Below, piece after piece: positions 20,618 to 30,110 of a stretch of DNA of 64,000 nucleotides. The DNA comes from an uncultured Campylobacterales bacterium (GTDB lineage Bacteria; Campylobacterota; Campylobacteria; Campylobacterales; Arcobacteraceae), in assembly GCA_947503785.1 (NCBI GenBank), contig CANNFB010000014.1, positions 24,558 to 88,557 on the forward strand, read 5' to 3'. The notes under the pieces are model-generated. The model was not told the DNA's origin and searched no databases. It worked only from the letters and a program-made list of their open reading frames with translations. Position 1 is the stretch's first letter. The number at the start of each line of letters is the position of its first letter. Made by a program: the position numbers and the translations under genes.

Positions 20618-22852
20618 CTAAGATAAGAAAGTAATATCAAAATGGGCGCCAGTATATTCTTTCTTATTATATATATAAGTTTCATTTGTAACATTGATAG
20701 TTGAATTATGATGTTCTACAATAATTTGATAGGACATAGATAATCCAATACCTGTACCAATACTTTTGTGTTTAGTTGTAAAGTAAGGATCAAAGATTTT
20801 ATCTATTATATCTTTATCTATTCCTCCTCCATTATCTTTTATAACTAATACTAAATTACCCTTTACTTTATGAGTTTTAATAAAAATATACTTGTTATCA
20901 TTCTTTCCAATATAATCATTTATAGCGTCTTTTGAGTTGTTTATTATATTTATAAGTGCTTGAATAAGTTGATTCTCAAAACCATTTATAATTCCATCTT
21001 CTTTTATATCTAATACAGCTTCAATATTATTATTAACTATTGAAGATTTTAAAATACTCATCGTTTTTTCAACTAAATTAGATATATAAATATTTTCTCT
21101 ATTTGTATCATTTTTTATAAAGTTTCTAAAGTCATCAATAGTTTTAGATAAATATTGAGTTTGCTCTGTAATACTTCTCATATCCTGTAATAACTCATCT
21201 TCTTTTAAAATATTAAATTCACTTTTTACTCTTATTCCACTAGCAATTGTAGAAATAACACTAAGTGGCTGTCTCCATTGGTGGGCAATATTACCAATCA
21301 TTTCACCCATTGATACAAGTTTTGCCTGAGATTGCATAATTTTAGTTTCTGAAATATCTCTTGCAACTCCTATATAACCATATATTTCATTATTCTTATT
21401 CTTAAGTGCAGTTACAGATAAAAATACAGGTATATGTTTTCCTTCTTTTGTAAGATAAGTCCATTCATATTCATTTGGTAAGTTTAATTTAGATTTTATT
21501 ACAAATACATCAAATCCAGGAGTTATATCTATTTGAAGTTCTTTAGAAAACTCTTTTGTTCTTTGTTCAACTTCACTTTTTAAATGGAATTTTGAAGGAG
21601 TTAGTTTACTTACTAATTCTTCACTTTCATATCCTAGTAGTTCTTTAGCCTCTTTATTTATTTGTTGAATTAGTCCTTCTTCATCGGTTCTTATTATTAA
21701 GTATCCAGAATTATCAAAAATTGTTGTTTGTAATTCTAGTGCTTCAAAAAGTTTATTTTCATTATTTTTTTCACTTGTCACGTCATAGAACCATCCAATC
21801 ATTGCTTTTTCACCATCAAAATTAATATTCATATATGATGCTAAAGCCCAAATAGTTTCATCTTCTATCTTTAATTCAATTAGTTCATTATAGATAGTTT
21901 TATTTTTTTCAAGAGAGCTGAGAATATGATCATAATTCTTCTTATTAGCATAATAATCTCTTGGGTTTTTATGTATTGTAAGATTTTTATTAACTCTAAG
22001 TAATTTAGAGTAAGCGTTATTTGCAAAGATTACCTCTTGGCCATTATTTCTAGCGATTCTTACAGCAATTGGACTTAATTCTAAAAGATACTCTAATCTA
22101 TCTTGCTCTTTTTTAAGAATATTTCTTGATATTTTGATTGAGAAAATCATATCATTTATACTATCTGATAAAATATTCATTTCAATAAGAGGATTATTTG
22201 ATATTGATTTTATGGGTATTCCATCTTTATCTCTTTGTCCAAGTGTCTCAACAATATTAGATATAGGTTTTAAAATAAAGCTACGAATAGTTATAAATAA
22301 AAAGAAAATAAGGCTTATAGATATAATAATACTATTTTGTATATTACTAATAATAATATTATTTAATTCTTTATTCATAGATTTATCAGAAATATATATA
22401 CTAATAGACCCAAGTTCTTTACCTATTGAAGATTTGATATTGTAAGTATTTGAATAAAAACAATTTTCTAAAGCTTGATTTTGTTCTTTATTATTAATAT
22501 CATAATTGATAATTTTTGTATTAGATATTTTAATTTTACCACTTATAAATGTTTTTTCGCCAATTATTTTACCCATGTTGTAATCGTTTATTATAATTGC
22601 AAAAATATCTCTGCGGTTTATTTCATGTAATATTAAATTATTGTACTCATTTACTGAGTATGAAACAATCATATTTTTTATATTGTCATTTAAAGATAAA
22701 ATTGTTATTTCAGAATCATTTTTCATATTCTTGATAATTTCATCTTTTGTATTTATATAAGTATATGCAGAATTTAATGACATGATTATAATTACGACAG
22801 TAAATATAATTATACTCAAGGCTAAATATAATGAGAATTTTTTATTTTTCAT
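20618..22852 (-). CDS. Membrane PAS sensor histidine kinase
   Basis: This 744-residue kinase has a transmembrane helix at about 9-30, a periplasmic region to about 170, a second helix at about 172-192 and a HAMP-like linker. Two or three PAS modules cover residues 245-495 (LLELSPIAVRIARNNGQEVIFANNAYSKLL; TIFDNSGYLIIRTDEEGLIQQIN). The phosphoacceptor site is IGNIAHQWRQPLSVIS. The ATPase has ALINIINNSKDAI, DNGGGIDKD and GTGIGLSMSYQII. It lies 21 bases behind a periplasmic binding protein gene that likely supplies the signal. No response regulator is adjacent. Confidence 0.9.
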   Translation of the reverse strand: MKNKKFSLYLALSIIIFTVVIIIMSLNSAYTYINTKDEIIKNMKNDSEITILSLNDNIKNMIVSYSVNEYNNLILHEINRRDIFAIIINDYNMGKIIGEKTFISGKIKISNTKIINYDINNKEQNQALENCFYSNTYNIKSSIGKELGSISIYISDKSMNKELNNIIISNIQNSIIISISLIFFLFITIRSFILKPISNIVETLGQRDKDGIPIKSISNNPLIEMNILSDSINDMIFSIKISRNILKKEQDRLEYLLELSPIAVRIARNNGQEVIFANNAYSKLLRVNKNLTIHKNPRDYYANKKNYDHILSSLEKNKTIYNELIELKIEDETIWALASYMNINFDGEKAMIGWFYDVTSEKNNENKLFEALELQTTIFDNSGYLIIRTDEEGLIQQINKEAKELLGYESEELVSKLTPSKFHLKSEVEQRTKEFSKELQIDITPGFDVFVIKSKLNLPNEYEWTYLTKEGKHIPVFLSVTALKNKNNEIYGYIGVARDISETKIMQSQAKLVSMGEMIGNIAHQWRQPLSVISTIASGIRVKSEFNILKEDELLQDMRSITEQTQYLSKTIDDFRNFIKNDTNRENIYISNLVEKTMSILKSSIVNNNIEAVLDIKEDGIINGFENQLIQALINIINNSKDAINDYIGKNDNKYIFIKTHKVKGNLVLVIKDNGGGIDKDIIDKIFDPYFTTKHKSIGTGIGLSMSYQIIVEHHNSTINVTNETYIYNKKEYTGAHFDITFLS

Positions 22853-22873
22853 TTGTTTTCATAGTTTAAAAAA

Positions 22874-23836
22874 CTATTTAATACCCAAAACATTTAGTTT
22901 TATTTCAGATATATTCTTATTGATATTTTGAGTTGATACTGTTAATACAGGAACTTGAATATTCTTTTCTACAATTTTATTATTTAAATATTCATCAATT
23001 GTCTTTGCTGCAACTTCTCCCATTAAATAGGGCTGTTGCATAGCAGAAGCTAAGATAACTCCATTTTGGATTAATTCAATATATTCTGGCTCTGCATCAA
23101 AAGCTAAAAGAATTAATTCTTTTTCTTTTTTTAACTCTTTTATAGCTTTAATTGAACCCTTATAGTTATTAGAAGTTTGTAACCATATTGCTTTTAATTC
23201 AGGATATTCAGAAATCATATTTTTGGTAAATAAGTAAGTTTCTTCATCTGTCCATTCTTTTAACTGTTTAATATCAGCACCTTTGATATTTGATTCTTTT
23301 AATGCTTTTATAAATCCTAAAGTTCGTTCTTGGCCATTTGATCTTTTTTGTGGAATAGCTATAATTCCAACTGTTCCATTTTGCCAATTATTAGAAAGCA
23401 TTTTTTCTGTAAGTACTTTTCCTATATCATAAGCACCTTTTTTATTATTAGAGGATATATAAGAAACATACTCACCTTTATCTGTTCCAATATCAGATAT
23501 GACTACTGGAATATGTGCTTGTTTTGCAAGGTTTAATATAGTTACACATGAAGAAGAATTAAATGGAGTGACAATTAATCCAGCTATATTTTCTTTAAGT
23601 GCTTTTACTGTTAATTGAAGTTCTTTTTTAGCACTATTTTTGGCATCATATATTTCAAAATCATAACCAAGAGATTTAATATTATTTTCAATACCTTTTG
23701 CCATAATTTTCCAAAATGGTATTTTCATATCATTATTTAAATATATAATTTTTTTATTTTTATTTATTTCTCCTGCATTAATAAAATATGATGTAGAAAT
23801 AATTAATAAAATAAGTATAAATTTAAAAAAGCTCAT
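22874..23836 (-). CDS. Type 1 periplasmic binding protein (RbsB/LuxP-like), sensor partner
   Basis: This 320-residue exported protein has a signal peptide MSFFKFILILLIISTSYFINA and a two-lobe sugar-binding fold. Visible marks are IYLNNDMKIPFWKIMAKGIENN, the inter-lobe segment VGIIAIPQKRSNGQERTLGF and LLAFDAEPEYIELIQNGVI. No ABC permease or ATPase gene is near. Because the sensor kinase follows 21 bases later, it most likely acts as a ligand-binding co-sensor in the manner of LuxP-LuxQ or TorT-TorS. The ligand is unknown. Confidence 0.8.
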   Translation of the reverse strand: MSFFKFILILLIISTSYFINAGEINKNKKIIYLNNDMKIPFWKIMAKGIENNIKSLGYDFEIYDAKNSAKKELQLTVKALKENIAGLIVTPFNSSSCVTILNLAKQAHIPVVISDIGTDKGEYVSYISSNNKKGAYDIGKVLTEKMLSNNWQNGTVGIIAIPQKRSNGQERTLGFIKALKESNIKGADIKQLKEWTDEETYLFTKNMISEYPELKAIWLQTSNNYKGSIKAIKELKKEKELILLAFDAEPEYIELIQNGVILASAMQQPYLMGEVAAKTIDEYLNNKIVEKNIQVPVLTVSTQNINKNISEIKLNVLGIK

Positions 23837-24266
23837 ATTTCAGCCTATTTTTGAGTTAAATATATGTATATAATACATGTTATTATAACCAATATAAGTA
23901 AATATTTACTAAACAAAAAAAAATTAAAATTAAAATTTAAACCAAAAGAGATAATTTTATGCAAAATGTAATAATAAATATAAAAAAATTATCTCTATTG
24001 GAAAGGAGAAAAGAAAGTAAACCCAATTTGGGAAGATTGGGTTGTATCTAGCTATGGAGTATAGGAGGAGACCATAAAACTTATATATAACTAATTGCAA
24101 AGATACTTTTTACTTCTATATTTGAAATCAAGTTTATTAATCAGTTTTGTTTTTATAAAATATATTAAATTGAAAAAAATAGAACAAATACTGATTTAAA
24201 TATTATGAAATCGATAAAAAGATTATATACTCAAATGATTAATGAATACTAAACAAAAAGTTAAGA
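23837..24266. other. 430-base gene-free gap with structured elements
   Basis: The gap upstream of the binding-protein gene is very AT-rich but holds ordered features. These are a 12-bp perfect inverted repeat (23947-23958 with 23985-23996), an 8-bp hairpin AACCCAAT/ATTGGGTT (24020-24043), two purine-rich ribosome-site-like runs (GGAAAGGAG near 24000, AGGAGGAG at 24063-24070), a 30-codon frame from ATG 23959, and an 8-codon frame from ATG 24054. No known RNA family is recognised. The segment after 24080 shows nothing I can name. Confidence 0.5.
23947..24075 (+). ncRNA. Candidate small RNA or leader peptide region
   Basis: Two hairpins and two ribosome-site-like purine runs lie within 130 bases. 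A 30-codon frame starts inside the loop of the first hairpin (ATG 23959). The base composition is distinctly less AT-rich around 24000-24070 than the flanks. The strand is taken from the orientation of the purine-rich runs. This is a weak call and could also be a decayed gene. Confidence 0.25.
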
Positions 24267-25568
24267 TTAGTTAACAATCTTTTTAATTGAATTTACTAAG
24301 TCTAAAATCTCTTCCTGTGTTTGTGAAAAATGAATAGAAACTCTAATCCAACCTGGGTTTTCATCTGTATCTATATCTTCAATACCTAATAAATCATGAC
24401 CATAAGGACCAGCACATGAGCATCCTGCTCTTGTTTGAAAACCTTTTTGTTCTGATAGCTTTGAACATAGTTCATAAGGGTCTAGATCTGAAATATTAAA
24501 AGATACAATTCCAATATTATCTTCTTCTTGGTTTCCATAGATTTCACATGTAGGAATTTTGGAAAGTTCGTCTAAAAATATATTTTTTAATTTGTCTTTT
24601 CTTTTTTTAATAAAATCAAAACCTATTTCATTTCTTAATTGATAGGCTAAACTTGCACGAATAAGTTGTAAGATTCCTGGTGTTCCTGCATCTTCTCTAG
24701 TTTCTATATTTTTTTGATAAACATGACGGTCTTTGTTTACATACTCAACCGTGCCACCACCTGCAAAGGTAGGAGATAAACTAACATCTACTAAGGATTT
24801 TCTAATTACTAAAAGTCCACAAGAACCAGGGCCACCTAGTAACTTATGTGGAGACATAAACATTGCATCATAAAGTTCACATGGAATATTTATATAAGGA
24901 GATGAAGCTGCTGCATCAAAACAGATGATAGCATTATAAGATCTTAATATTTTTGATATTTCTTTATATTTAGTAATAATTCCTGTAACATTTGAAGCTA
25001 CACAAAAAGATGCAATTATCTCTCTATGTTTATTTTTTTCTAAGACCTCTTTTAAATGGTCTAAATCAATTAAACCTGTTTTACAAAGGTTAATTCTTTG
25101 GATTTCACATAATGCTTCTCTAAAAGAAACTTCATTTGAGTGATGTTCATAAGGTCCTACAATTACTAAAGGAAGTTTTGATTTATCAACTTGAATGTCA
25201 TATCTTTTTTTAGTTGCAGGGGGAATATAAAGTCCAAGTAATTCTTGAAAATGTTTAATAGCAGCGGTTGTTCCACAACCATTTGGAAGTATTGCAAAAT
25301 CACTTGTTAGTTCTAAAGACTTAGCTAGATTTTCTCTAGCCATTTCATAATAGCTACTTGTTGTATCTGCATTTGATGACTCTTTAGAATGTGTATTTGC
25401 ATAAGTTTCTAATACATCATGTATTCTATTTTCTATTTGTCTAAAAGCAAGTCCTGTAGCTGTGTAATCAAAATACTCTTTTTTATTTTTTCCAATTGTG
25501 TTATATCTTATGAAATCAAGAGTATTTGTATTAGTATTTAAAAATGGTTTGAAAACTTTATTGCTCAT
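24267..25568 (-). CDS. Class V aminotransferase, cysteine desulfurase-like
   Basis: This 433-residue PLP enzyme has the Schiff-base lysine in MSPHKLLGGPGSCGLL and the cofactor-binding Asp in ICFDAAASSPY. A C-terminal cysteine in FQTRAGCSCAGPYGHDLLG resembles the mobile catalytic loop of cysteine desulfurases (SufS/Csd). It is the last gene of the sulfur assimilation operon, 9 bases behind the siroheme protein gene. It may move cysteine sulfur or serve as a lyase. The exact substrate is not certain. Confidence 0.78.
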   Translation of the reverse strand: MSNKVFKPFLNTNTNTLDFIRYNTIGKNKKEYFDYTATGLAFRQIENRIHDVLETYANTHSKESSNADTTSSYYEMARENLAKSLELTSDFAILPNGCGTTAAIKHFQELLGLYIPPATKKRYDIQVDKSKLPLVIVGPYEHHSNEVSFREALCEIQRINLCKTGLIDLDHLKEVLEKNKHREIIASFCVASNVTGIITKYKEISKILRSYNAIICFDAAASSPYINIPCELYDAMFMSPHKLLGGPGSCGLLVIRKSLVDVSLSPTFAGGGTVEYVNKDRHVYQKNIETREDAGTPGILQLIRASLAYQLRNEIGFDFIKKRKDKLKNIFLDELSKIPTCEIYGNQEEDNIGIVSFNISDLDPYELCSKLSEQKGFQTRAGCSCAGPYGHDLLGIEDIDTDENPGWIRVSIHFSQTQEEILDLVNSIKKIVN

Positions 25569-25577
25569 TATCTCACT

Positions 25578-26672
25578 TTATATAAAAGGATTAAAATTTA
25601 CTTTTTTTAAGTCACTTGCTAAATCATTTGCATTAGTTGTTGGTGCATCTAAAACAATGATATGACCTTTATTTGTTAATTTTATTTTTGAAGCTTCATG
25701 TTTTTCTAGAATTTTTGCAAGTCCAGAGAAGTCTGAAGCTTTTAATTTTAACGAAGGCACTTTACAACCTATATAACTTTGACCTTCAACAATACTTTTG
25801 TTTATTCCAAAGTGCTCACCTTTTGTAGCTGTATTATCTTCTTCTAAAACGATTGTTTTTAGATTAAAATTAATAGATGATTCTAAGATATTTGTAAATT
25901 CTTTTATTCCCCACGTTTGAATTAGAGATGAAAAAGTACTTTTTTTAACATCAGTTCTATTTCCAAATATTTTATAAATATTAGCAATAGCTCTTGTTGT
26001 ATTCACAATTTGAGAAGATGTAATATATCCTATATGTTCATCAATAATTTTTACAGAGAATAAAACTTTATTATTCTTATAAGAGTTAGCATTAAAAGTA
26101 ATATCTGGAGTTTCATCAAGATTACATCCTTCTTTACATCCACTAATTGCCATTTGTAATTTATTTGGTAAGTTTGAAAACTTTTTATTTCCAATAAATG
26201 TATCATTTATTTTACTAGCAATTGAACTAACATCAATTAACTGCTTGCAATCAACAGTGTTTATAGGACATGTAATAATACTTCTTACAGTATGTCCAGA
26301 TTCAAAAATAGTACTTAAATTTACATTGTGTAAAAGATTAAAAACGTGTGGTAAGTTATGCATTTTTAAGTACTTAAATTCAATCTTTTGTCCGTGATTA
26401 ATATCTAAAGAATTTTTAGCATAATCTTTTGATATAAAAGCTAAAGTTTTAAGTTGTTCAACATTTAACTCACCCAATGGTAAAGGAATCACAATTCTAA
26501 AATAGTCTTGATTATCTTCATGCTGGTAAATTCCATACCATTGAAATCTAATTAAATCTTTTGCGGTAACTCTTTCACCTAAAACTGCATAGATATAGAT
26601 GTCACTTAAGACATCTAATCCATCTTTTTCTTTCTTTATTTGTTCTATGTTTAAAGTTAAATTATTTGACAT
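25578..26672 (-). CDS. Short nitrite/sulfite reductase-like siroheme protein
   Basis: This 364-residue protein has a ferredoxin-like NIR_SIR region at about 45-120 (RIVIPLPLGELNVEQLKTLA), a siroheme/Fe-S region at about 125-290 and the start of a second ferredoxin-like half at the C-terminus. Four cysteines, C135-x6-C142 and C179-x3-C183, match the siroheme [4Fe-4S] ligand pattern (Cx5C ... Cx3C). It is about two thirds of the usual 550 residues. The TTRQ motif of the family is changed to NHGQ. The gene overlaps cysN by one base, which points to sulfite reduction, but the form is unusual. Confidence 0.65.
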   Translation of the reverse strand: MSNNLTLNIEQIKKEKDGLDVLSDIYIYAVLGERVTAKDLIRFQWYGIYQHEDNQDYFRIVIPLPLGELNVEQLKTLAFISKDYAKNSLDINHGQKIEFKYLKMHNLPHVFNLLHNVNLSTIFESGHTVRSIITCPINTVDCKQLIDVSSIASKINDTFIGNKKFSNLPNKLQMAISGCKEGCNLDETPDITFNANSYKNNKVLFSVKIIDEHIGYITSSQIVNTTRAIANIYKIFGNRTDVKKSTFSSLIQTWGIKEFTNILESSINFNLKTIVLEEDNTATKGEHFGINKSIVEGQSYIGCKVPSLKLKASDFSGLAKILEKHEASKIKLTNKGHIIVLDAPTTNANDLASDLKKVNFNPFI

Positions 26673-28129
26673 TATATAGCCTTACAGTTCCATTCTGGAA
26701 AGTTTTTTCTAATATAAGTATTTAACTCAATTTCAGCTTGAGTATAAATTCTTTTTTGCTCTTCAAGTTGTGCAAAACCATCAACTGAAGATACAATCAT
26801 ACCAGCACCAACTGTAGAATTAGTGTACTTATCAATAATAATGAAACTTCCTGTATATCTATTCTCATGATATGGGTCTACTGCAATTTCTCTGTCAAGT
26901 GATATTGTAACTTTTGCAATATCATTTAACTCTAAAGTATCAGCAGCAATTTCTTCAAATGTATTAATATTCTTTTTAAATTCAATTGAATTAAATGCTC
27001 CATTTAATACAGAAGTTGCTCTTTTAATAATGTAGTTTTGATTAAGAGCTAATGGCGCTTCATCCATCCACACTACCATTGCAGATAAATGATTCGATAC
27101 TTTAGGAATATCCGTAGATTTTACAATCATATCCCCTCTTGAAATATCAATTTCATCTTCAAGTGTAATTGTTGTAGCCATTGGAGCAAATGCTTTCTCC
27201 ATCGTTTCTACAGTTTCATCTTTTCCAATTGGTCTTAAATCTTTAATATCATTTGATACGATTGATTTAACCTTAGATGTTTTTCTTGAAGGTAATACTG
27301 TAATTTCATCACCAACTTGAATTGAACCACTAGCAATTGTTCCAGAGAACCCTCTAAAGTTTAAGTGAGGACGTACAACATATTGAACAGGTAATCTAAA
27401 TACTGTAGATGCTTTTTTGTGGATATCAACAGTATCTAGTAATTCCATTAATGGAAGTCCTGTATACCATGAACATTTAGGTGAAACTGTTAAAATATTA
27501 TCTCCATCTAATGCAGAAAGAGGAATAAATTCAATATTTAAATCTTCATTATGAGGAAGATTTGGAACAATTTGCTTATAATCTTTTTGAATTTGTTCAA
27601 ATACTTCTTCACTGAAATCAACTAAATCCATTTTATTAATAGCAACGATTAGGTTTTTAATACCTAATAATGAAGCAATATAAGAGTGTCTTTTAGTTTG
27701 AGTTAAAATTCCTTGTCTTGCATCTATTAAAATAATAGCTACATCTGCAGTACTAGCACCCGTTGCCATATTTCTTGTGTATTGCTCATGACCTGGAGTA
27801 TCTGCAATAATGAACTTTCTTTTATCAGTTGAGAAGAATCTATAAGCAACATCAATAGTAATACCTTGCTCTCGCTCAGATGCTAAACCATCAACTAAAA
27901 GTGCTAAGTCAATTTTATCACCAGTAGTTCCTGATTTTTTAGAATCTTTTTCAATTGCTGCTAATTGATCTTCGAAGATCATTTTTGAATCATATAATAG
28001 TCTTCCAATTAAAGTTGATTTACCATCATCTACTGAACCACAAGTAATAAATCTTAATATTTCTTTATTCTCATGCTCTTTTAAATATGCTTCTATATTC
28101 TCTGAAATTAAATCTGATTGATGTGCCAT
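26672..28129 (-). CDS. cysN: Sulfate adenylyltransferase subunit 1 (GTPase)
   Basis: This GTPase subunit drives ATP sulfurylase, which activates sulfate to APS. The 485-residue protein has the GTPase motifs GSVDDGKSTLIGRL, DTPGHEQYTRNM and NKMDLV, followed by EF-Tu-like domains II and III. No APS kinase (CysC) domain is fused, in line with an APS-type reductase next door. I use ATG 28129 (MAHQSDLISENIEAYL), one base after the cysD stop. The frame runs 17 codons further upstream inside cysD. Confidence 0.95.
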   Translation of the reverse strand: MAHQSDLISENIEAYLKEHENKEILRFITCGSVDDGKSTLIGRLLYDSKMIFEDQLAAIEKDSKKSGTTGDKIDLALLVDGLASEREQGITIDVAYRFFSTDKRKFIIADTPGHEQYTRNMATGASTADVAIILIDARQGILTQTKRHSYIASLLGIKNLIVAINKMDLVDFSEEVFEQIQKDYKQIVPNLPHNEDLNIEFIPLSALDGDNILTVSPKCSWYTGLPLMELLDTVDIHKKASTVFRLPVQYVVRPHLNFRGFSGTIASGSIQVGDEITVLPSRKTSKVKSIVSNDIKDLRPIGKDETVETMEKAFAPMATTITLEDEIDISRGDMIVKSTDIPKVSNHLSAMVVWMDEAPLALNQNYIIKRATSVLNGAFNSIEFKKNINTFEEIAADTLELNDIAKVTISLDREIAVDPYHENRYTGSFIIIDKYTNSTVGAGMIVSSVDGFAQLEEQKRIYTQAEIELNTYIRKNFPEWNCKAI

Positions 28130-28130
28130 A

Positions 28131-29045
28131 CTAAAAATACCCTTCTTGTTTCTTTTTTTCCATTGATGCGTCACCATCACTATCGATTAATCTTCCTTGT
28201 CTTTCACTAGTTGTACAAACAAGCATCTCTTGAATAATTTCAGGTAATGTTGTAGCTTCTGATTCTACTGCACCTGTTAATGGATAACAACCTAATGTTC
28301 TAAATCTTACCATTTCTTTTTTAGCAGTTTTTCGTAATTCTTCAGGAACTCTTTCATCATCTACCATGATTTTTGTACCCATATATTCTACTACATCTCT
28401 CTCTTTTGAGAAATATAAATCAGGAATAGGAATACTTTCTAAATAAATATATTGCCAGATATCTAATTCTGTCCAATTTGAAATAGGGAATACTCTAATT
28501 GATTCACCTTTAGTATGTCTTCCATTATAAACATTCCAAAGTTCTGGTCTTTGAGATTTTGGATCCCATCTATGGTTTTTATCTCTAAAAGAATAAATTC
28601 TCTCTTTTGCTCTTGATTTTTCTTCATCACGACGTGCGCCACCAAATACTGCATCAAACTTTTGGATATCAAGCATTTGCTTTAAACCTTCTGTTTTCAT
28701 TACATCAGTGTGCATTGCACTACCATGTTCAAAAGGAGAAATATTCATCTCAATACCTTTTGGATTTGAGTAAGTAATAAGCTCCATACCAACTTCTTTA
28801 GCTCTTTTATCTCTAAACTCTATCATCTCTTTAAATTTCCATTTAGTGTCCACATGAACTAATGGTAAAGGAGGAGGTGCAGGATAAAATGCTTTTTGTA
28901 AAATATGAAGCATTACAGATGAATCTTTACCTACTGAGTAAAGCATACCTGGGTTTTGAAACTCTGCAATTACTTCTTTCATAATGTGCATAGATTCAGC
29001 TTCAAGCTGTTTTAAATGTGTTAATCTTTCTTGACTTATTTCCAT
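28131..29045 (-). CDS. cysD: Sulfate adenylyltransferase subunit 2
   Basis: This is the catalytic subunit of ATP sulfurylase, an N-type ATP pyrophosphatase with the PP-loop [14 protein letters not shown]. The APS-binding region is seen in [21 protein letters not shown] and [15 protein letters not shown]. The best start is ATG 29045 ([11 protein letters not shown]), with GGAG 9 bases upstream, giving 304 residues. ATG 29060 is a possible longer start. It is directly followed by cysN. Confidence 0.95.
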   Translation of the reverse strand: MEISQERLTHLKQLEAESMHIMKEVIAEFQNPGMLYSVGKDSSVMLHILQKAFYPAPPPLPLVHVDTKWKFKEMIEFRDKRAKEVGMELITYSNPKGIEMNISPFEHGSAMHTDVMKTEGLKQMLDIQKFDAVFGGARRDEEKSRAKERIYSFRDKNHRWDPKSQRPELWNVYNGRHTKGESIRVFPISNWTELDIWQYIYLESIPIPDLYFSKERDVVEYMGTKIMVDDERVPEELRKTAKKEMVRFRTLGCYPLTGAVESEATTLPEIIQEMLVCTTSERQGRLIDSDGDASMEKKKQEGYF

Positions 29046-29109
29046 ATAGTTTTTCTCCATTAATTTTGATTCTCTCAAATTAAAAGTTTGATTTCATCGT
29101 TTGTATATT

Positions 29110-29814
29110 TTATTTTTTGTGTAAACCACACTCTTTGTGTTCAGGGTTTTCCCACCACCATCGTCCAGCTCTAATATCTTCGCCTTCTTTTACTGCTCTT
29201 GTACATGGCGCACATCCAATACTTGGAAAGCCTTTATCGTGAAGTTTGTTATATGGAACTTTATTTTCTTTTATATAATCCCATACATCATCTTCATTCC
29301 ATAAAATTAAAGGATTAACTTTTATTAAATTAAACCCTTCATCCCACTCAACAAGTTTCATATCAGTTCTAGTAACACTTTGCGCTGCTCTTAATCCTGT
29401 AAACCAGATATCAAGACCTTTTAAAGCACGTTTAAGAGGCTCTATTTTTCTAATACCACAGCAAGTCTTTCTATTTTCAATACTTTCATATTGTCCATTT
29501 ACACCTTGAGTTTTATATAATTCTTGAACATCATTTTCATTTGGAAAATATACATCTAATTTGATGTTATATTTTAAATTTGTTGCATCCATTACATCAT
29601 ATGTCTCAGGGTGAAGTCTTCCTGTATCCAAAGTGAAGATTTTAGCATTTTTATATTTTTTTAAAATGATATCTGTCAATACTTGATCTTCAGCTGCTAA
29701 ACTTGAACTTAATGCTGAAGAATATTTATAATGTTTTAAAAAATACTCTACAACTTCTTGTGTAGTTTTACCAGCTAATTCTTTATTTAATTTGTCTACT
29801 AATTCTTTACTCAT
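29110..29814 (-). CDS. cysH: Assimilatory adenylyl-sulfate (APS) reductase, Fe-S type
   Basis: The enzyme reduces activated sulfate to sulfite. The 234-residue protein has the PP-loop-like SSSLAAEDQVLTD. The catalytic cysteine is in the C-terminal ECGLH, and the CC (about 117-118) and CAPC (about 201-204) pairs bind a [4Fe-4S] cluster. That cluster marks the enzyme as using APS rather than PAPS, which agrees with the absence of an APS kinase in this operon. It lies 8 bases behind the DUF2061 gene. Confidence 0.93.
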   Translation of the reverse strand: MSKELVDKLNKELAGKTTQEVVEYFLKHYKYSSALSSSLAAEDQVLTDIILKKYKNAKIFTLDTGRLHPETYDVMDATNLKYNIKLDVYFPNENDVQELYKTQGVNGQYESIENRKTCCGIRKIEPLKRALKGLDIWFTGLRAAQSVTRTDMKLVEWDEGFNLIKVNPLILWNEDDVWDYIKENKVPYNKLHDKGFPSIGCAPCTRAVKEGEDIRAGRWWWENPEHKECGLHKK

Positions 29815-29822
29815 AATACAAC

Positions 29823-30053
29823 CTATATTTGATAATCATTTGCCGTAGGTTTAACTCTACCTAAATCAATTTTATTCCATGCTCGCTCGTGAAAATAGTA
29901 TAAAACCATTTTTGTAAATAGTTCAATTGAACCAATTGAAGCTGCCATTGCTAAGTTACCTGTAATAAAGTATGAGATTATAATTGTATCAAGAGTACCA
30001 ATTGTTCGCCAAGATATTGTCTTAACAACTGATCTGTAAGCTTTTTCTTGCAT
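29823..30053 (-). CDS. DUF2061 small membrane protein
   Basis: This 76-residue protein has the family core RSVVKTISWRTIGTLDTIIISYFITG and LFTKMVLYYFHERAWNKI, with two membrane helices. DUF2061 genes are often found next to or fused with sulfate assimilation genes. A role in sulfate or sulfite handling at the membrane is inferred from context only. Its ribosome site (GAGGAAAG) partly lies in a hairpin of the cysK spacer. Confidence 0.85.
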   Translation of the reverse strand: MQEKAYRSVVKTISWRTIGTLDTIIISYFITGNLAMAASIGSIELFTKMVLYYFHERAWNKIDLGRVKPTANDYQI

Positions 30054-30063
30054 CTATTCTTTC

Positions 30064-30110
30064 CTCATATGTTATTTGGCATATGAGAACGAAGAGTTTT
30101 TACTCTTCGT
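30064..30110 (-). promoter_or_regulatory. Tandem hairpins in the cysK-DUF2061 junction
   Basis: Two perfect hairpins follow each other on the transcript. The first has a 9-bp stem (30089-30097 with 30102-30110) over the end of cysK, including its stop. The second has an 8-bp stem (30064-30071 with 30080-30087) whose 3' arm reaches the GAG of the DUF2061 ribosome site. Neither has a T-run, so they look like processing, stability or translation-control elements rather than a terminator. Confidence 0.45.
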
